From Actinomycetes bacterium (GTDB lineage Bacteria > Actinomycetota > Thermoleophilia > Solirubrobacterales > Solirubrobacteraceae): DNA of 38,516 bases. The stretch is taken from assembly GCA_021820105.1 (NCBI GenBank), contig JAKAED010000018.1, positions 1 through 38,516 on the forward strand, written 5' to 3'. Below are positions 23,495 through 31,752 of this stretch, piece after piece. The translations under genes were made by a program, and so were the position numbers. Each line of letters opens with the position of its first letter. The first letter of the stretch is position 1. The notes beneath the pieces are model-generated. The model was not told the DNA's origin. It saw only the letters and a program-made list of their open reading frames with translations, and made no database searches.

Positions 23495-24132
23495 GCGAGC
23501 ACCGCCTGAATCGAGGGAGGGCATCCTGGGTGACGGAGCAGTGCGCACGCGTCGGCGGGCGTGTCAAGATCCGGCACCGGTGGCAGCAGCGCAACCGTGA
23601 TGCCCGCTCGGTCCAGCGCAGCCAGCGTGAGCGAGAGCACATCGGGGCCGCCCCAGGCACGCACCGGCAGGTCGAATGCGGCTGGATCCGGCGTCGCCAT
23701 GGCGATCAGCACGTAGCCGCCATCCAAAGCCGGGATCAGGGACGCGCCTGCACCCGCGCGCAGTGACGCAAAAGCTGACCTGACGTGAGGCGCGCCCAGC
23801 AGCGGGGCGTCCGTGCCGATCACCGCCAGCGGGCCTCGGTTTCGCCCGGCGGCATCAGCGCAGGCGGCGGCAAGGCGCGCGCCAAGGTTTTCGCCCCGTT
23901 GCGGGAACAGCGCCACCTCTGGTGGGACGAGATTGGCCAGCAAGGAGCCGGCGTCGACCGGCGCGTACGCGAGTGAGACAGCGTCCGCCGCGTTCACGGC
24001 CCAGGTGACGGTATGGCGGATGAGCCGGCTTTGCAGCTCGGCGCACCCATGGTCTCCGAGCAGCGGTTCGAGCCGGGTCTTCACCGCGCCGGGCGCCGGG
24101 GCCTTGGCCATGACCAGTAGGCCCGTCCTCAT
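23491..24132 (-). CDS. TIGR04282-type (DUF2064) nucleotidyl/glycosyltransferase
   Basis: A 213-residue protein with a nucleotide-diphospho-sugar transferase-like fold: LLVMAKAPAPGAVKTRLEPL, FPQRGENLGARLAAACADAA, AVIGTDAPLLGAPHVRSAFA, SLIPALDGGYVLIAMATPDP, and VLLPPVPDLDTPADACAL. This is the DUF2064/TIGR04282 pattern, linked by neighbourhood to arsenosugar synthesis and otherwise uncharacterised. ATG 24132 overlaps the radical SAM stop codon (ATGA), and its own stop overlaps the next start. The longer GTG 24141 start is less likely. Confidence 0.9.
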   Translation of the reverse strand: MRTGLLVMAKAPAPGAVKTRLEPLLGDHGCAELQSRLIRHTVTWAVNAADAVSLAYAPVDAGSLLANLVPPEVALFPQRGENLGARLAAACADAAGRNRGPLAVIGTDAPLLGAPHVRSAFASLRAGAGASLIPALDGGYVLIAMATPDPAAFDLPVRAWGGPDVLSLTLAALDRAGITVALLPPVPDLDTPADACALLRHPGCPPSIQAVLA

Positions 24133-25817
24133 ACGGCGCACCGAAATGCCGCAGGCAGGCTGCCGTCAGCCTGACGGAGCGCGAGGAAACGCTCCGTGAT
24201 CAGTTGCTTGGCGCGGCCCAGGGGTACCGTCCCCGGTGCCACCAGCATGTCTGGGCTTGATTCCAGATCTCCACCCAGAGGATGCCAGTGGACACCGTCG
24301 GCTGAAACCGTCAGTTCGGGAGCGACGACGGCGTCGTCGAGCACACTCGCCTCTGGCACCTGCGCCGCGAAGCCGCGACGCACCAGTGGCCTGACTGCAA
24401 AGGCATCACCAACAACGCCGTACTCCTCCAGCAACGAACGCAGCGCCGGTATCTCCTGCCGGTTATGGGGCGTCTCGGTCATCGCCACACGCAGCGGAAG
24501 GCCGAGTCTGTTGGCGTGCTGAATCCCTGCAAGAGCGCGGGCGAACGATCCGCTTCCGCGCCAGGCATCGTGAGACGCTGCGGTGGCACCGTCGAGTGAA
24601 GTCTGCAGCACCAACTGCTCGCGTCCGGCCAGGCGGTCCAGTTCGTGCTTCCGCCGACCATGGAAGAGCATGGCGTTGGTCAGCACCACCGTTTGAATCC
24701 TGTCCGAGCAGTATTCGAGCATCGACACTATGTCCGGATGCAGGAACGGTTCGCCGCCGGTCAGGTAGATCTCAGCGAAGTCCTCCGCGAGCGCCTCGTC
24801 CACCAGGCGCCGGAAATAGGCAAGCTCGAGCGAGCGGGGTCGAGCCCGGGGCGAGGATGCGACCACGCAGTAGTCGCAGGCGAGGTTGCAGTGGAAGTTG
24901 GTGTAGATCCACAATCGCGCCGGGAACGCCGGGGTACCGAACAGCGGCACGACCGGACGCTCCTCATCGGCGTGTGCAGGGCGTTCGACCCAACCCAACT
25001 CCGCAGTGGGGACGAGATCGTCCACCGTCGCGCGATACAGGTGGAAGCGTCCACGGGCTCGCTCGGGGGGCGGCACTATCTCCAGGCATGTGGTCCACCA
25101 GCCCGTCTCGATCGTCTCAACGAACGGTTCCGGGAGCCCGGCGGTCCGCATCGACGCGGCCTGTGCCGGCCAGTCGTAGTCCACGGCGACGAGCTGCGCC
25201 TCAGCGACACCGGCGTTGATATCTATCAGCGCATACCAGACGCACGTTCTGCCGTCATTGGCAGGACGGCCCACGACGCCGACGTTCACGATCAGGGCGC
25301 CATCGAGCCGACGCTGCCAGGGGATCCCGGTATGCGTGCAGAGCAGCACATCTGCGCCGCTTGCGTCCAGCCGCAGCCGCAGCTCGTCATCGTCCAGTGA
25401 CTCCCACATGAAATCGTTGATGGCAAGCGGCGAGCCGTGAACCATGTGCACGTCAAGGCCACCCATGGGCTCCCGTAGTTGCTCCGGGAGCGTCCGCATC
25501 CAGGCGGCAAACGCCGGGTCGGTGTGCGCCAGCGTGTAGTCGTAGAGCAGCTGGGCATAGTGGTTGTCGCGCTCGTCGGCGTAGCCGCAGCCACAGTCCG
25601 GATCGCCCCTACCGATGGCCAGGTCGTAGTTGCCGGCTATGCACTCCACCCGGTTCTCAAGCAGCAGCTGCCAGATCTCGTTGCACTCAGCGCCGAACCC
25701 GCCCAGGTCGCCTAGGCAGAAGATCCGCTCGCAGCCGCGCTCGCGAGCGTCCCGCAGCGTCGCGCGCAGCGCGTAGGGATTGGCATATGGGCCGCCCAGC
25801 GCGGCGATTCGAGTCAT
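24129..25817 (-). CDS. metallophosphoesterase-like domain fused to radical SAM enzyme
   Basis: A 562-residue two-domain protein. Residues 1-235 resemble calcineurin-like phosphoesterases of the YfcE type: GDLGGFG (36-42), GNYD (62-65), VHGSP (126-130) and a THTGIP segment (161-166). The usual first motif SDIHGN reads GGPYAN (8-13), so the DxH metal ligands are lost and GNHD is GNYD. Residues about 300-500 are a radical SAM core: Cys310, Cys314 and Cys317 (CNLACDYC), TGGEPF (353-358) and QTSLDGATAASHDAW. A lone Cys560 lies near the end. It heads the leftward operon. The reaction is unknown. Phosphatase activity looks doubtful. Confidence 0.85.
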   Translation of the reverse strand: MTRIAALGGPYANPYALRATLRDARERGCERIFCLGDLGGFGAECNEIWQLLLENRVECIAGNYDLAIGRGDPDCGCGYADERDNHYAQLLYDYTLAHTDPAFAAWMRTLPEQLREPMGGLDVHMVHGSPLAINDFMWESLDDDELRLRLDASGADVLLCTHTGIPWQRRLDGALIVNVGVVGRPANDGRTCVWYALIDINAGVAEAQLVAVDYDWPAQAASMRTAGLPEPFVETIETGWWTTCLEIVPPPERARGRFHLYRATVDDLVPTAELGWVERPAHADEERPVVPLFGTPAFPARLWIYTNFHCNLACDYCVVASSPRARPRSLELAYFRRLVDEALAEDFAEIYLTGGEPFLHPDIVSMLEYCSDRIQTVVLTNAMLFHGRRKHELDRLAGREQLVLQTSLDGATAASHDAWRGSGSFARALAGIQHANRLGLPLRVAMTETPHNRQEIPALRSLLEEYGVVGDAFAVRPLVRRGFAAQVPEASVLDDAVVAPELTVSADGVHWHPLGGDLESSPDMLVAPGTVPLGRAKQLITERFLALRQADGSLPAAFRCAV

Positions 25818-25847
25818 TGATGCTTCGACCGCCAGGACGGGGGAGAG

Positions 25848-25861
25848 GATTCATCTGAATC
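25848..25861. promoter_or_regulatory. small palindrome in the divergent promoter
   Basis: GATTCA-TC-TGAATC lies in the 107-base gap between the two divergent operons (starts at 25817 and 25925). A shared regulator site is plausible but the arms are only 6 bases. Confidence 0.35.
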
Positions 25862-25924
25862 GCTCAACCGGTCGACGGTGTCCAACGCCACTGGAAGCTG
25901 TCATCACAAACCTGGAGTGCAGAA

Positions 25925-26281
25925 ATGAGCAGAATGAGTGAGCTCGTCAAGCGAGCGTTCACCGACACGACGACCACTGAAGGACCCGTTGAGGCTGTCT
26001 GGAACGGCGTGGTGCTTGCCCGTAGCGACAACACGGTCGTGGTTGAGGGCAACCACTACTTCCCACCGGAGGCGATCAAACGTGAGCACTTCTCGACCAG
26101 CAGCAAGCAGACGGTCTGCCCCTGGAAGGGCAGAGCAAGCTACTACGACCTGAACGCCGGGGGCGAGTCCAATCCGGCAGCTGCCTGGTACTACCCGGAT
26201 CCCAGCCCGGCGGCAGCTCACATCAAGGATCACGTGGCATTCTGGAAGGGAGTCCAGGTTCGCCCGGCGGCGACACTGTGA
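25925..26281 (+). CDS. DUF427-domain protein
   Basis: A 118-residue protein of the DUF427 family: VEAVWNGVVLARSDNTVVVE, GNHYFPPEAIKREHFSTSSK, TVCPWKGRASYYDLNAGGES and the C-terminal AAAHIKDHVAFWKGVQV. Members adopt a small barrel fold and have no established activity. The CPWKG cysteine and nearby His/Tyr residues are conserved. GGAG lies 7 bases before ATG 25925. It is the first gene of the rightward operon, and its stop overlaps the radical SAM start (GTGA), which points to a role in the same pathway. Confidence 0.9.
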   Translation: MSRMSELVKRAFTDTTTTEGPVEAVWNGVVLARSDNTVVVEGNHYFPPEAIKREHFSTSSKQTVCPWKGRASYYDLNAGGESNPAAAWYYPDPSPAAAHIKDHVAFWKGVQVRPAATL

Positions 26282-27654
26282 TCGCCACGAGCCTGCGGAG
26301 CATCTGGGAGCGTTCGCGCCCGGTGCATCCGGACACGGCTGCTGCTCTGCGGACGCGCTGGGCGGAACTGCCGCCCGTCGCCCGCAACCCAGCTCAGCTG
26401 CTTGGTCGGCACACGGTCGGTTGCGAGGGCACCCATGGTGTGTTTCCAAGGTGCAACCTTGCGTGTACGCCCTGCTACCACGCGCGTCAGGCCAATTCGG
26501 TCCGAATCGATGCAGAACACACGATCAAGGCCGTTGACGCCCAGATGCAGCTGCTGCGGACTCTCCGCGGGACTGGACAGCACGCCCAGCTGATCGGGGG
26601 CGAGGTCACCCTGCTGGGACCCGAAGCACATGGTGACGCGCTGGCTGTGATGGAACGTCACGGCCGCAAACCCATGAGCATGACCCACGGCGACTTTGAC
26701 TATGACTACCTTGAGCGATTGGCGCTTGGAGCCGATGGCCGCAGGCGGTTCCGCTTGCTCAGATTCGCGGGCCACTTCGACTCACTGATGCTTGGGCGAA
26801 GCGATGCGCCGCGGCCTGTTGAGGAGGCAGAGCTCAACCCGGCGCGCCGGCGATTCGTGGCCAACTTCGAGCGTCTCAAGCAGGAGCACGGAGTCGACTA
26901 CGACCTCGCCCACAACATGACGGTCACGCCGCGCAATATCGGTGAGGTTGCCCAGGTAGCCCGCATCGCCATGGACATGGGGTACGGGATGGCGTCATTT
27001 CAACCGGCTGCATACGTCGGCAACCCGCGGCGGTGGCGCGAGGATTTCCATCAGGTTGATATGGACACGGTCTGGAGCGAGATCGAGCGCGGCGTCGGGA
27101 CGCGGCTTCCCTGGGCGCATCTGCAGATGGGTGACCCACGCTGCAACCGCAGCGCCTACGGCGTACTCACCCGCGGGCATTGGGTGCCGCTGCTGGACGA
27201 TTTGGATCCTCGGGATCTCCGGATGCGGGACCTGTTTCTCACCCACTGCGGCGGCATCGACCCGCAGCAACCAACGGCGGTGCTGGCGCTCATGATTGCC
27301 CGCCTCGCTTGGCGCAGACCGGCGTTGATCCCGGCGGCGCTCGGCTGGGCACGGCGTCTGCTTGGCAGGATCGGCCTGCGCCGTCTGCTGCGCGGCCGTC
27401 CTCGTGGCATGACGTTTGTGGTGCACGCGTTCATGGACGCTGAGGTGGTGCTACCTGCCTGGGAGGCCATGGAGCGGGGCGAGACCGCAGCTGACCCCCA
27501 GGTGCGCGCCGCCCAGGAGCGGCTGCAGGCGTGCTCTTACGCGATGGCGCATCCGGAGACGGGACGGCTGGTTCCCGCATGCGTCCAACACTCGGTCCTG
27601 GACCCTGAGGAGAACCTCAGGTTGGCTGAACTCCTCCCACTGGTCAGCGCGTGA
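26278..27654 (+). CDS. radical SAM protein
   Basis: A 458-residue radical SAM enzyme. The [4Fe-4S]-binding motif is Cys59, Cys63 and Cys66 in FPRCNLACTPCYHARQ, with GGEVTLLGPEAHG (107-119) as the GGE motif. The middle (RFVANFERLKQEHGVDYDLA, GYGMASFQPAAYVGN) completes the barrel. The C-terminal third has a basic, hydrophobic helix region (about 335-375) and extra cysteines (SYAMAHPETGRLVPACVQ), which may bind a second cluster or a substrate. Substrate and reaction are unknown. GTG 26278 overlaps the DUF427 stop, and its own stop overlaps the next gene's start. Confidence 0.87.
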   Translation: MIATSLRSIWERSRPVHPDTAAALRTRWAELPPVARNPAQLLGRHTVGCEGTHGVFPRCNLACTPCYHARQANSVRIDAEHTIKAVDAQMQLLRTLRGTGQHAQLIGGEVTLLGPEAHGDALAVMERHGRKPMSMTHGDFDYDYLERLALGADGRRRFRLLRFAGHFDSLMLGRSDAPRPVEEAELNPARRRFVANFERLKQEHGVDYDLAHNMTVTPRNIGEVAQVARIAMDMGYGMASFQPAAYVGNPRRWREDFHQVDMDTVWSEIERGVGTRLPWAHLQMGDPRCNRSAYGVLTRGHWVPLLDDLDPRDLRMRDLFLTHCGGIDPQQPTAVLALMIARLAWRRPALIPAALGWARRLLGRIGLRRLLRGRPRGMTFVVHAFMDAEVVLPAWEAMERGETAADPQVRAAQERLQACSYAMAHPETGRLVPACVQHSVLDPEENLRLAELLPLVSA

Positions 27655-29096
27655 TGGAAGCGAGCTACGACCTGGTGGTTATCGGTGGCGGCACCGGTGG
27701 GCTCGTCGCGGCGTTGATCGCGGCGGGGATCGGCGCAAGGGTGGCGCTGGTGGAGCGCGACCGGCTCGGGGGGGACTGCCTCTGGACCGGCTGCGTGCCG
27801 TCCAAGAGCCTGCTGGCTGCGGCTGAGTTGGCGCATCTGATCCGCCACGCTGATGGGCTCGGACTGACGCCCAGCGAGCCGGCGATTGACTTCAGCCGGG
27901 TCATGGAGCGGGTTCGGCGCGCGGTCACGACGATCGAGGCCCATGAGAGCGCGGAGCGTCTGCAACGTGACGGAGTCAGCTTGATCAGGGGCCACGCGCG
28001 CTTCACCGGTCGTGGCCGGCTGGTCGTTGACGCTCGGCCGTTGCGGTTCCGTGCCGCCATCATCGCCACAGGCTCACGCCCGGTGGTGCCGTCGGTCCCG
28101 GGCTTGACTGATGCCCCGACCCTGACCACGGACACGGTGTGGCAACTGGAGCGGCTGCCTGAACGTCTGGTGATCCTCGGCGGAGGGCCGATCGGCTGCG
28201 AGTTCGCACAGGCGTTTGTTCGGCTTGGCGCGGCGGTCACCGTCGTTGAGTTGAGCCAGCGCCTGCTCCCCAGAGAGGAGCCGGCGGCCAGCCGCCTGCT
28301 TGCCGATCGGCTGACGGCGGAGGGTGTGCAGATCAGGCTTGACGCGCAAGCCGAACGCTTTGAGTCCGCTTCCGGCCACAGCGAGGTTGTGCTTGCCGGC
28401 GGGGAGCGTCTGCCCGCGGACGCGATTCTGCTCGCGGTGGGTCGGGTCCCCCGCAGCACCGGTCTTGGGCTGGAGACGGTTGGCGTGGCCACCGATCCGC
28501 GCGGGGCGGTCTTGGTTGATGAGCATCTGCGCACCAGTGCGCGAGGAATCTACGCCGTCGGTGACGTGACTGGTCTGCTCCAGTTCACGCACGTTGCCGC
28601 GCACCACGCCCGCGTTGCGGTTCCCAATGCGCTTTTCCACGCGGGTTCACGGCGCTCCGAGACGATCCCGTGGGTGACCTTCACAGACCCCGAGGTGGCC
28701 CGAGTGGGCCTGACGGAGGCCGAGGCTCGGGAGCGGTGGGGTGACCGTGCGCGGGTCGCCGGCTATGAGTACGCGGAGCTCGATCGGGCAATAACGTCCG
28801 GGCAGGCCTACGGCTTTGCAAAGTTGATTGCTGATCCGCGCGGGCGGCTTGTCGGAGCAACCATCGCCGCTCCGGCTGCCGGCGAGGCGCTTGGAGAGGT
28901 TGCCGCTCTGATTGCCCGTGGCGGACGGATGCACGACCTATCACGCGCGGTGCACGCCTATCCAACGCTGGCGGAGGGGCCGGTACGTGCGGCGGATGAT
29001 GACCTTGCCGCGCGCTATTCGACACCCGGCCTACGGCGGTTGGCGAGCCTGGTGTTCGGCGGCCAGCGCCTGTGGTCGCGCTTGCGCGGACGCTAG
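27654..29096 (+). CDS. mercuric-reductase-like FAD oxidoreductase
   Basis: About 480 residues of the class I disulfide oxidoreductase family. FAD motif VVIGGGTGGLVAALIAAGIG; dithiol GDCLWTGCVPSKS (Cys43 and Cys48 counted from GTG 27651); NAD(P)H motif VILGGGPIGCEFAQAFVRLG; second FAD motif GIYAVGDVTGLLQFTHVAAH; C-terminal VHAYPTLAEG. It has no N-terminal heavy-metal domain and no C-terminal CC pair, so it is not a classical mercuric reductase. Relatives are often found beside membrane and radical SAM genes. ATG 27654 or GTG 27651 overlaps the radical SAM stop. It is the last gene of the rightward operon. Confidence 0.88.
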   Translation: MEASYDLVVIGGGTGGLVAALIAAGIGARVALVERDRLGGDCLWTGCVPSKSLLAAAELAHLIRHADGLGLTPSEPAIDFSRVMERVRRAVTTIEAHESAERLQRDGVSLIRGHARFTGRGRLVVDARPLRFRAAIIATGSRPVVPSVPGLTDAPTLTTDTVWQLERLPERLVILGGGPIGCEFAQAFVRLGAAVTVVELSQRLLPREEPAASRLLADRLTAEGVQIRLDAQAERFESASGHSEVVLAGGERLPADAILLAVGRVPRSTGLGLETVGVATDPRGAVLVDEHLRTSARGIYAVGDVTGLLQFTHVAAHHARVAVPNALFHAGSRRSETIPWVTFTDPEVARVGLTEAEARERWGDRARVAGYEYAELDRAITSGQAYGFAKLIADPRGRLVGATIAAPAAGEALGEVAALIARGGRMHDLSRAVHAYPTLAEGPVRAADDDLAARYSTPGLRRLASLVFGGQRLWSRLRGR

Positions 29097-29121
29097 TCCT
29101 GCGGCTGGCGATGGCGGCCGG

Positions 29122-29733
29122 TCAGCTGCGCTTGTGAGCCAGGAGGTCAGCGGCCACATCTGCGGCGTGTGGCACAGCCTCCGCGTTGCCGTCGAGGTGG
29201 GCTGCGGCCATGGCACCGTCGTAGAGCGTGACCAAGACGTCCACCAGCGCGGACTCTGAGCCGCGATCTCCGGCAAGGTTCGTGAATGTCTCTCGCAGAC
29301 GGCGACGGTGGGCCCTTACCTCCGTTGTGACCGGGCCTGGGTCGGGGAACTCGGCAGCAGCATTGTTGAAGGGGCAACCTCTGTAGTCAGCCGCACGCAC
29401 GCGTTCATCAAGAACCGCGAAGGGAGCCAACACGGCGGCTGAGCTGCCCGCCTCATGGGACGCCGCGTGCTTCTGAACCGCCTCCAGCCAACCGAGGCTC
29501 TGCTGCTCCAGGTAGGCGGCCACCAGCTCAGCCTTGCTGGCGTAGTGCGCGTAGAGCGTCGCCTTGGCGACGCCCGCCTCAGCGATCACCCGGTCGATGC
29601 CGACCGCATGGATGCCCTCGGCGTAGAACAGGCGACTTGCCACCTCCAGCAGACGGGCGGCAGGGCTCGAAGCTGGCGGGGTGGGGGGCGCCGACGACGG
29701 CACGAGCGTGGATGCGGGGGAGGGTGTCGACAT
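29122..29733 (-). CDS. TetR/AcrR-family regulator
   Basis: About 203 residues. After a Pro/Ser/Ala-rich leader comes the HTH: AARLLEVASRLFYAEGIHAV, GIDRVIAEAGVAKATLYAHY, ASKAELVAAYLE. The ligand-binding part has AADYRGCPFNNAAAEFPDPG, typical of the TetR group related to LmrA/YxaF. ATG 29733 is used rather than ATG 29760 because GAAGG lies about 10 bases upstream. It ends 26 bases from the convergent flavoprotein stop. An 18-bp palindrome lies between it and the divergent peroxiredoxin gene, which it probably represses along with itself. Confidence 0.9.
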   Translation of the reverse strand: MSTPSPASTLVPSSAPPTPPASSPAARLLEVASRLFYAEGIHAVGIDRVIAEAGVAKATLYAHYASKAELVAAYLEQQSLGWLEAVQKHAASHEAGSSAAVLAPFAVLDERVRAADYRGCPFNNAAAEFPDPGPVTTEVRAHRRRLRETFTNLAGDRGSESALVDVLVTLYDGAMAAAHLDGNAEAVPHAADVAADLLAHKRS

Positions 29734-29796
29734 GGATACGAAGCCTTCAGTGGTGGCCACCGGCTAAGGCGATTCTATCTGCTACTTTTCCGGACC

Positions 29797-29814
29797 AGAC
29801 AGACAGGTCTGTCT
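29797..29814. promoter_or_regulatory. TetR operator palindrome
   Basis: AGACAGAC-AG-GTCTGTCT, perfect 8-bp arms, in the divergent gap between the TetR gene and the peroxiredoxin gene. The pattern matches operators known for LmrA/YxaF-type TetR proteins (AGACAGnnnnGTCTGTCT-like). Confidence 0.8.
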
Positions 29815-29927
29815 AGGAGTCGCGAAGTGCTCTCATGACCAATCGCGAAGTGCCCCCACGAACGGTCAGGGACACCAGCGGCAGCTGTCGACACCCCCTG
29901 TGAGACCCTCGAAAGGAAGTAGATCCA

Positions 29928-30596
29928 ATGTCAGGTGAATTGGCCGCGAAACTCAAGCAGACGAACGACCAGAACCGGGAGCGGATCCCCGCGGACACGC
30001 TGGAGATCATGGACGCGGCTACTGCCGAGCTTGATGCCTCGGGAATGATCGAAGCGACGCTCGGGCTTGGCGAGCAGGCGCCGGAGTTCACGCTGCCGGA
30101 CGCCACCGGCAAGCACGTGGCACTGTCCTCCCTGCTGGCTCAGGGCCCGGTCGTGCTCGCCTTCTACAGGGGCGGGTGGTGCCCCTACTGCTCACTTGAG
30201 CTGCGCGAGCTGCAGACTCGACTCGCAGACATCAAGGCCACCGGAGCTACGCTCGTCGCCATCTCCCCCCAGACTCCCGACAACTCGCTCTCCACGGCGG
30301 AGAAGCTGGAGCTTGCCTTCCCAGTGCTGTCGGACGTTGGGAACGCCGTGGCCCGCTCCTATGGACTGGTCTTCTCGCTTCCGGAGAACCTGCGCGAGGT
30401 GTACTCGGGCTTCGGCATCGACCTGCCGGCGGCCAACGGAGACGAGAGCTTCGAGCTGCCGCTCCCGGCGACCTTCGTCATCACAGCGGAGGGGAAGGTT
30501 GCCTGGCGCTTCGTGAACACCGACTACACCAAGCGTGGTGAGCCTGAAGACGTGATCAGCGCGCTGCGGGCGCTAGAGGTGGCTGGCGTCGCTTGA
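29928..30596 (+). CDS. peroxiredoxin-like (AhpC/TSA) protein
   Basis: A 222-residue thioredoxin-fold protein: GEQAPEFTLPDATGKHVALS, VVLAFYRGGWCPYCSLELRE with a CxxC pair (Cys85, Cys88), LVAISPQTPDNSLSTAEKLE, FPVLSDVGNAVARSYGLVF and PLPATFVITAEGKVAWRF. It belongs to the peroxiredoxin-like family that likely reduces peroxides or acts as a thiol oxidoreductase. Its GGWCPYC motif differs from the usual TxxC peroxidatic site. AAGGAAG lies about 8 bases before ATG 29928. The TetR palindrome is 114 bases upstream. Confidence 0.92.
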   Translation: MSGELAAKLKQTNDQNRERIPADTLEIMDAATAELDASGMIEATLGLGEQAPEFTLPDATGKHVALSSLLAQGPVVLAFYRGGWCPYCSLELRELQTRLADIKATGATLVAISPQTPDNSLSTAEKLELAFPVLSDVGNAVARSYGLVFSLPENLREVYSGFGIDLPAANGDESFELPLPATFVITAEGKVAWRFVNTDYTKRGEPEDVISALRALEVAGVA

Positions 30597-30607
30597 GAGA
30601 CCGCTGA

Positions 30608-30645
30608 CCGGCGATCGCCCGGCCGGCTGGCCGGGCGATCGCCGG
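30608..30645 (+). terminator. 17-bp perfect hairpin after the peroxiredoxin gene
   Basis: CCGGCGATCGCCCGGCC, loop GGCT, then its exact complement. It starts 12 bases after the stop codon. No T tract follows, which is common for terminators in high-GC actinobacteria. Confidence 0.65.
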
Positions 30646-30679
30646 TGAGGCAAAGGTGTCGCCGGGTAGGCTCGCTCCG

Positions 30680-31372
30680 ATGATCGCCAACAGGCCAGCC
30701 GCTGTCGTCTTTGACGTCAACGAGACACTGACCGATCTCTCCGGTTTGAGTTCGGTGTTTGATGACTTCGGCCTGGGGCCAATGGCACTGTCCTGGTGGT
30801 TTGCGGTGGTGTTGCGCGACGGGATGGCGCTCGCCGCAGCGGGTGGGGCAGCCTCGTTCCCGGAGCTTGCGGTGACGGCGCTTCATGAGCTGTTCGAGGC
30901 GCACGGGCGGGCGGTGCCGGAGGAAGCGGCCGATCGGTTGCTGGCGGGATTCGGGCAGCTGCCGCTGCATCCGGACGTGATTCCGGCACTGGAGTTGCTC
31001 CGCGAGGCTCAGGTGCCCGCCTTTGCGTTGACCAACGGGGCTGCCGCCCCGGCAGCACGGATCCTGGGTCGTGCCGGCGCGCGCTCACTGTTCGCGGACG
31101 TGATCTCAGTGGATGTGGTTGGCCACTGGAAACCGCGCCCCGAGCCCTACACCCACGCTGCCCAGACAGTCGGCGTCGAACCCGAGCGTCTGGCAATGGT
31201 CGCGGTTCACCCGTGGGACCTGAACGGGGCCGCCAGCGTCGGTCTGCTGACAGGGTGGGTCAGGCGTGGGCAGCGCTCGTTTCCACCGGTCTTCACCAAC
31301 CCGACCGTGCAGGCGGAGAGACTCGACGAACTGGTTGCCGCGCTGCTTGAGTTGCCGGCCGAGGCGGACTGA
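30680..31372 (+). CDS. HAD-type haloacid dehalogenase-like hydrolase
   Basis: A 230-residue HAD enzyme of the haloacid dehalogenase type II group. Motif I is VVFDVNETLTDL (nucleophile Asp12), motif II PAFALTNGAAAPAARI, motif III VVGHWKPRPEPYTHAAQTVG and motif IV LAMVAVHPWDLNGAASVGL. Motif IV has HPWDLNGA where dehalogenases have A-x-H-x-W-D-x-x-A, so the fit is good. The substrate is probably a 2-haloacid or a phosphate ester. ATG 30680 gives family length. It stands alone after a hairpin. Confidence 0.88.
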   Translation: MIANRPAAVVFDVNETLTDLSGLSSVFDDFGLGPMALSWWFAVVLRDGMALAAAGGAASFPELAVTALHELFEAHGRAVPEEAADRLLAGFGQLPLHPDVIPALELLREAQVPAFALTNGAAAPAARILGRAGARSLFADVISVDVVGHWKPRPEPYTHAAQTVGVEPERLAMVAVHPWDLNGAASVGLLTGWVRRGQRSFPPVFTNPTVQAERLDELVAALLELPAEAD

Positions 31373-31430
31373 CCCTCCCGCCTCGGCACCCCCGGAACGC
31401 AGGAGCGCCGCCGGCCTCAGAATGTGGGCA

Positions 31431-31712
31431 ATGCCCAGTGCGATCATCACCGTGCGCGTTCAACCGCGCGCTCGCGTCGACCAGGTGGTCACGGTCCGCA
31501 ACGGTGTGCTGGTCGTGCGTGTGACCGCGCCACCGCTTGACGGTCGCGCCAATGAGGCGGTCTGCCGGCTGCTGGCGACCGCGCTCGCCGTGCGCAGCTC
31601 AAATCTCAGGATCATTCGCGGCGAGCGAGCGCGAGAGAAATCCGTAGCCGTGGAGGGGCTAGATCAAGCAGATGTGGATGCCTACCTCGCCTCCATCACC
31701 CAGGCCGGTTGA
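31431..31712 (+). CDS. DUF167 (YggU-like) protein
   Basis: A 93-residue DUF167 protein: AIITVRVQPRARVDQVVTVR at the N-terminus, LVVRVTAPPLDGRANEAVCR, LLATALAVRSSNLRIIRGER and REKSVAVEGL. The PxDGxAN motif is diagnostic. The fold is known but the function is not. ATG 31431 is used; ATG 31422 is three codons upstream. It lies 58 bases after the HAD gene on the same strand and may be co-transcribed with it. Confidence 0.92.
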   Translation: MPSAIITVRVQPRARVDQVVTVRNGVLVVRVTAPPLDGRANEAVCRLLATALAVRSSNLRIIRGERAREKSVAVEGLDQADVDAYLASITQAG

Positions 31713-31752
31713 GGCTGCCTCCGACGACCGATCAGCGGTCCATACTGGCTGC

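Noticed and set aside
27654-29096. Classical mercuric reductase (MerA)
   Set aside because: It has no N-terminal heavy-metal domain, no C-terminal cysteine pair and no mer operon genes nearby.
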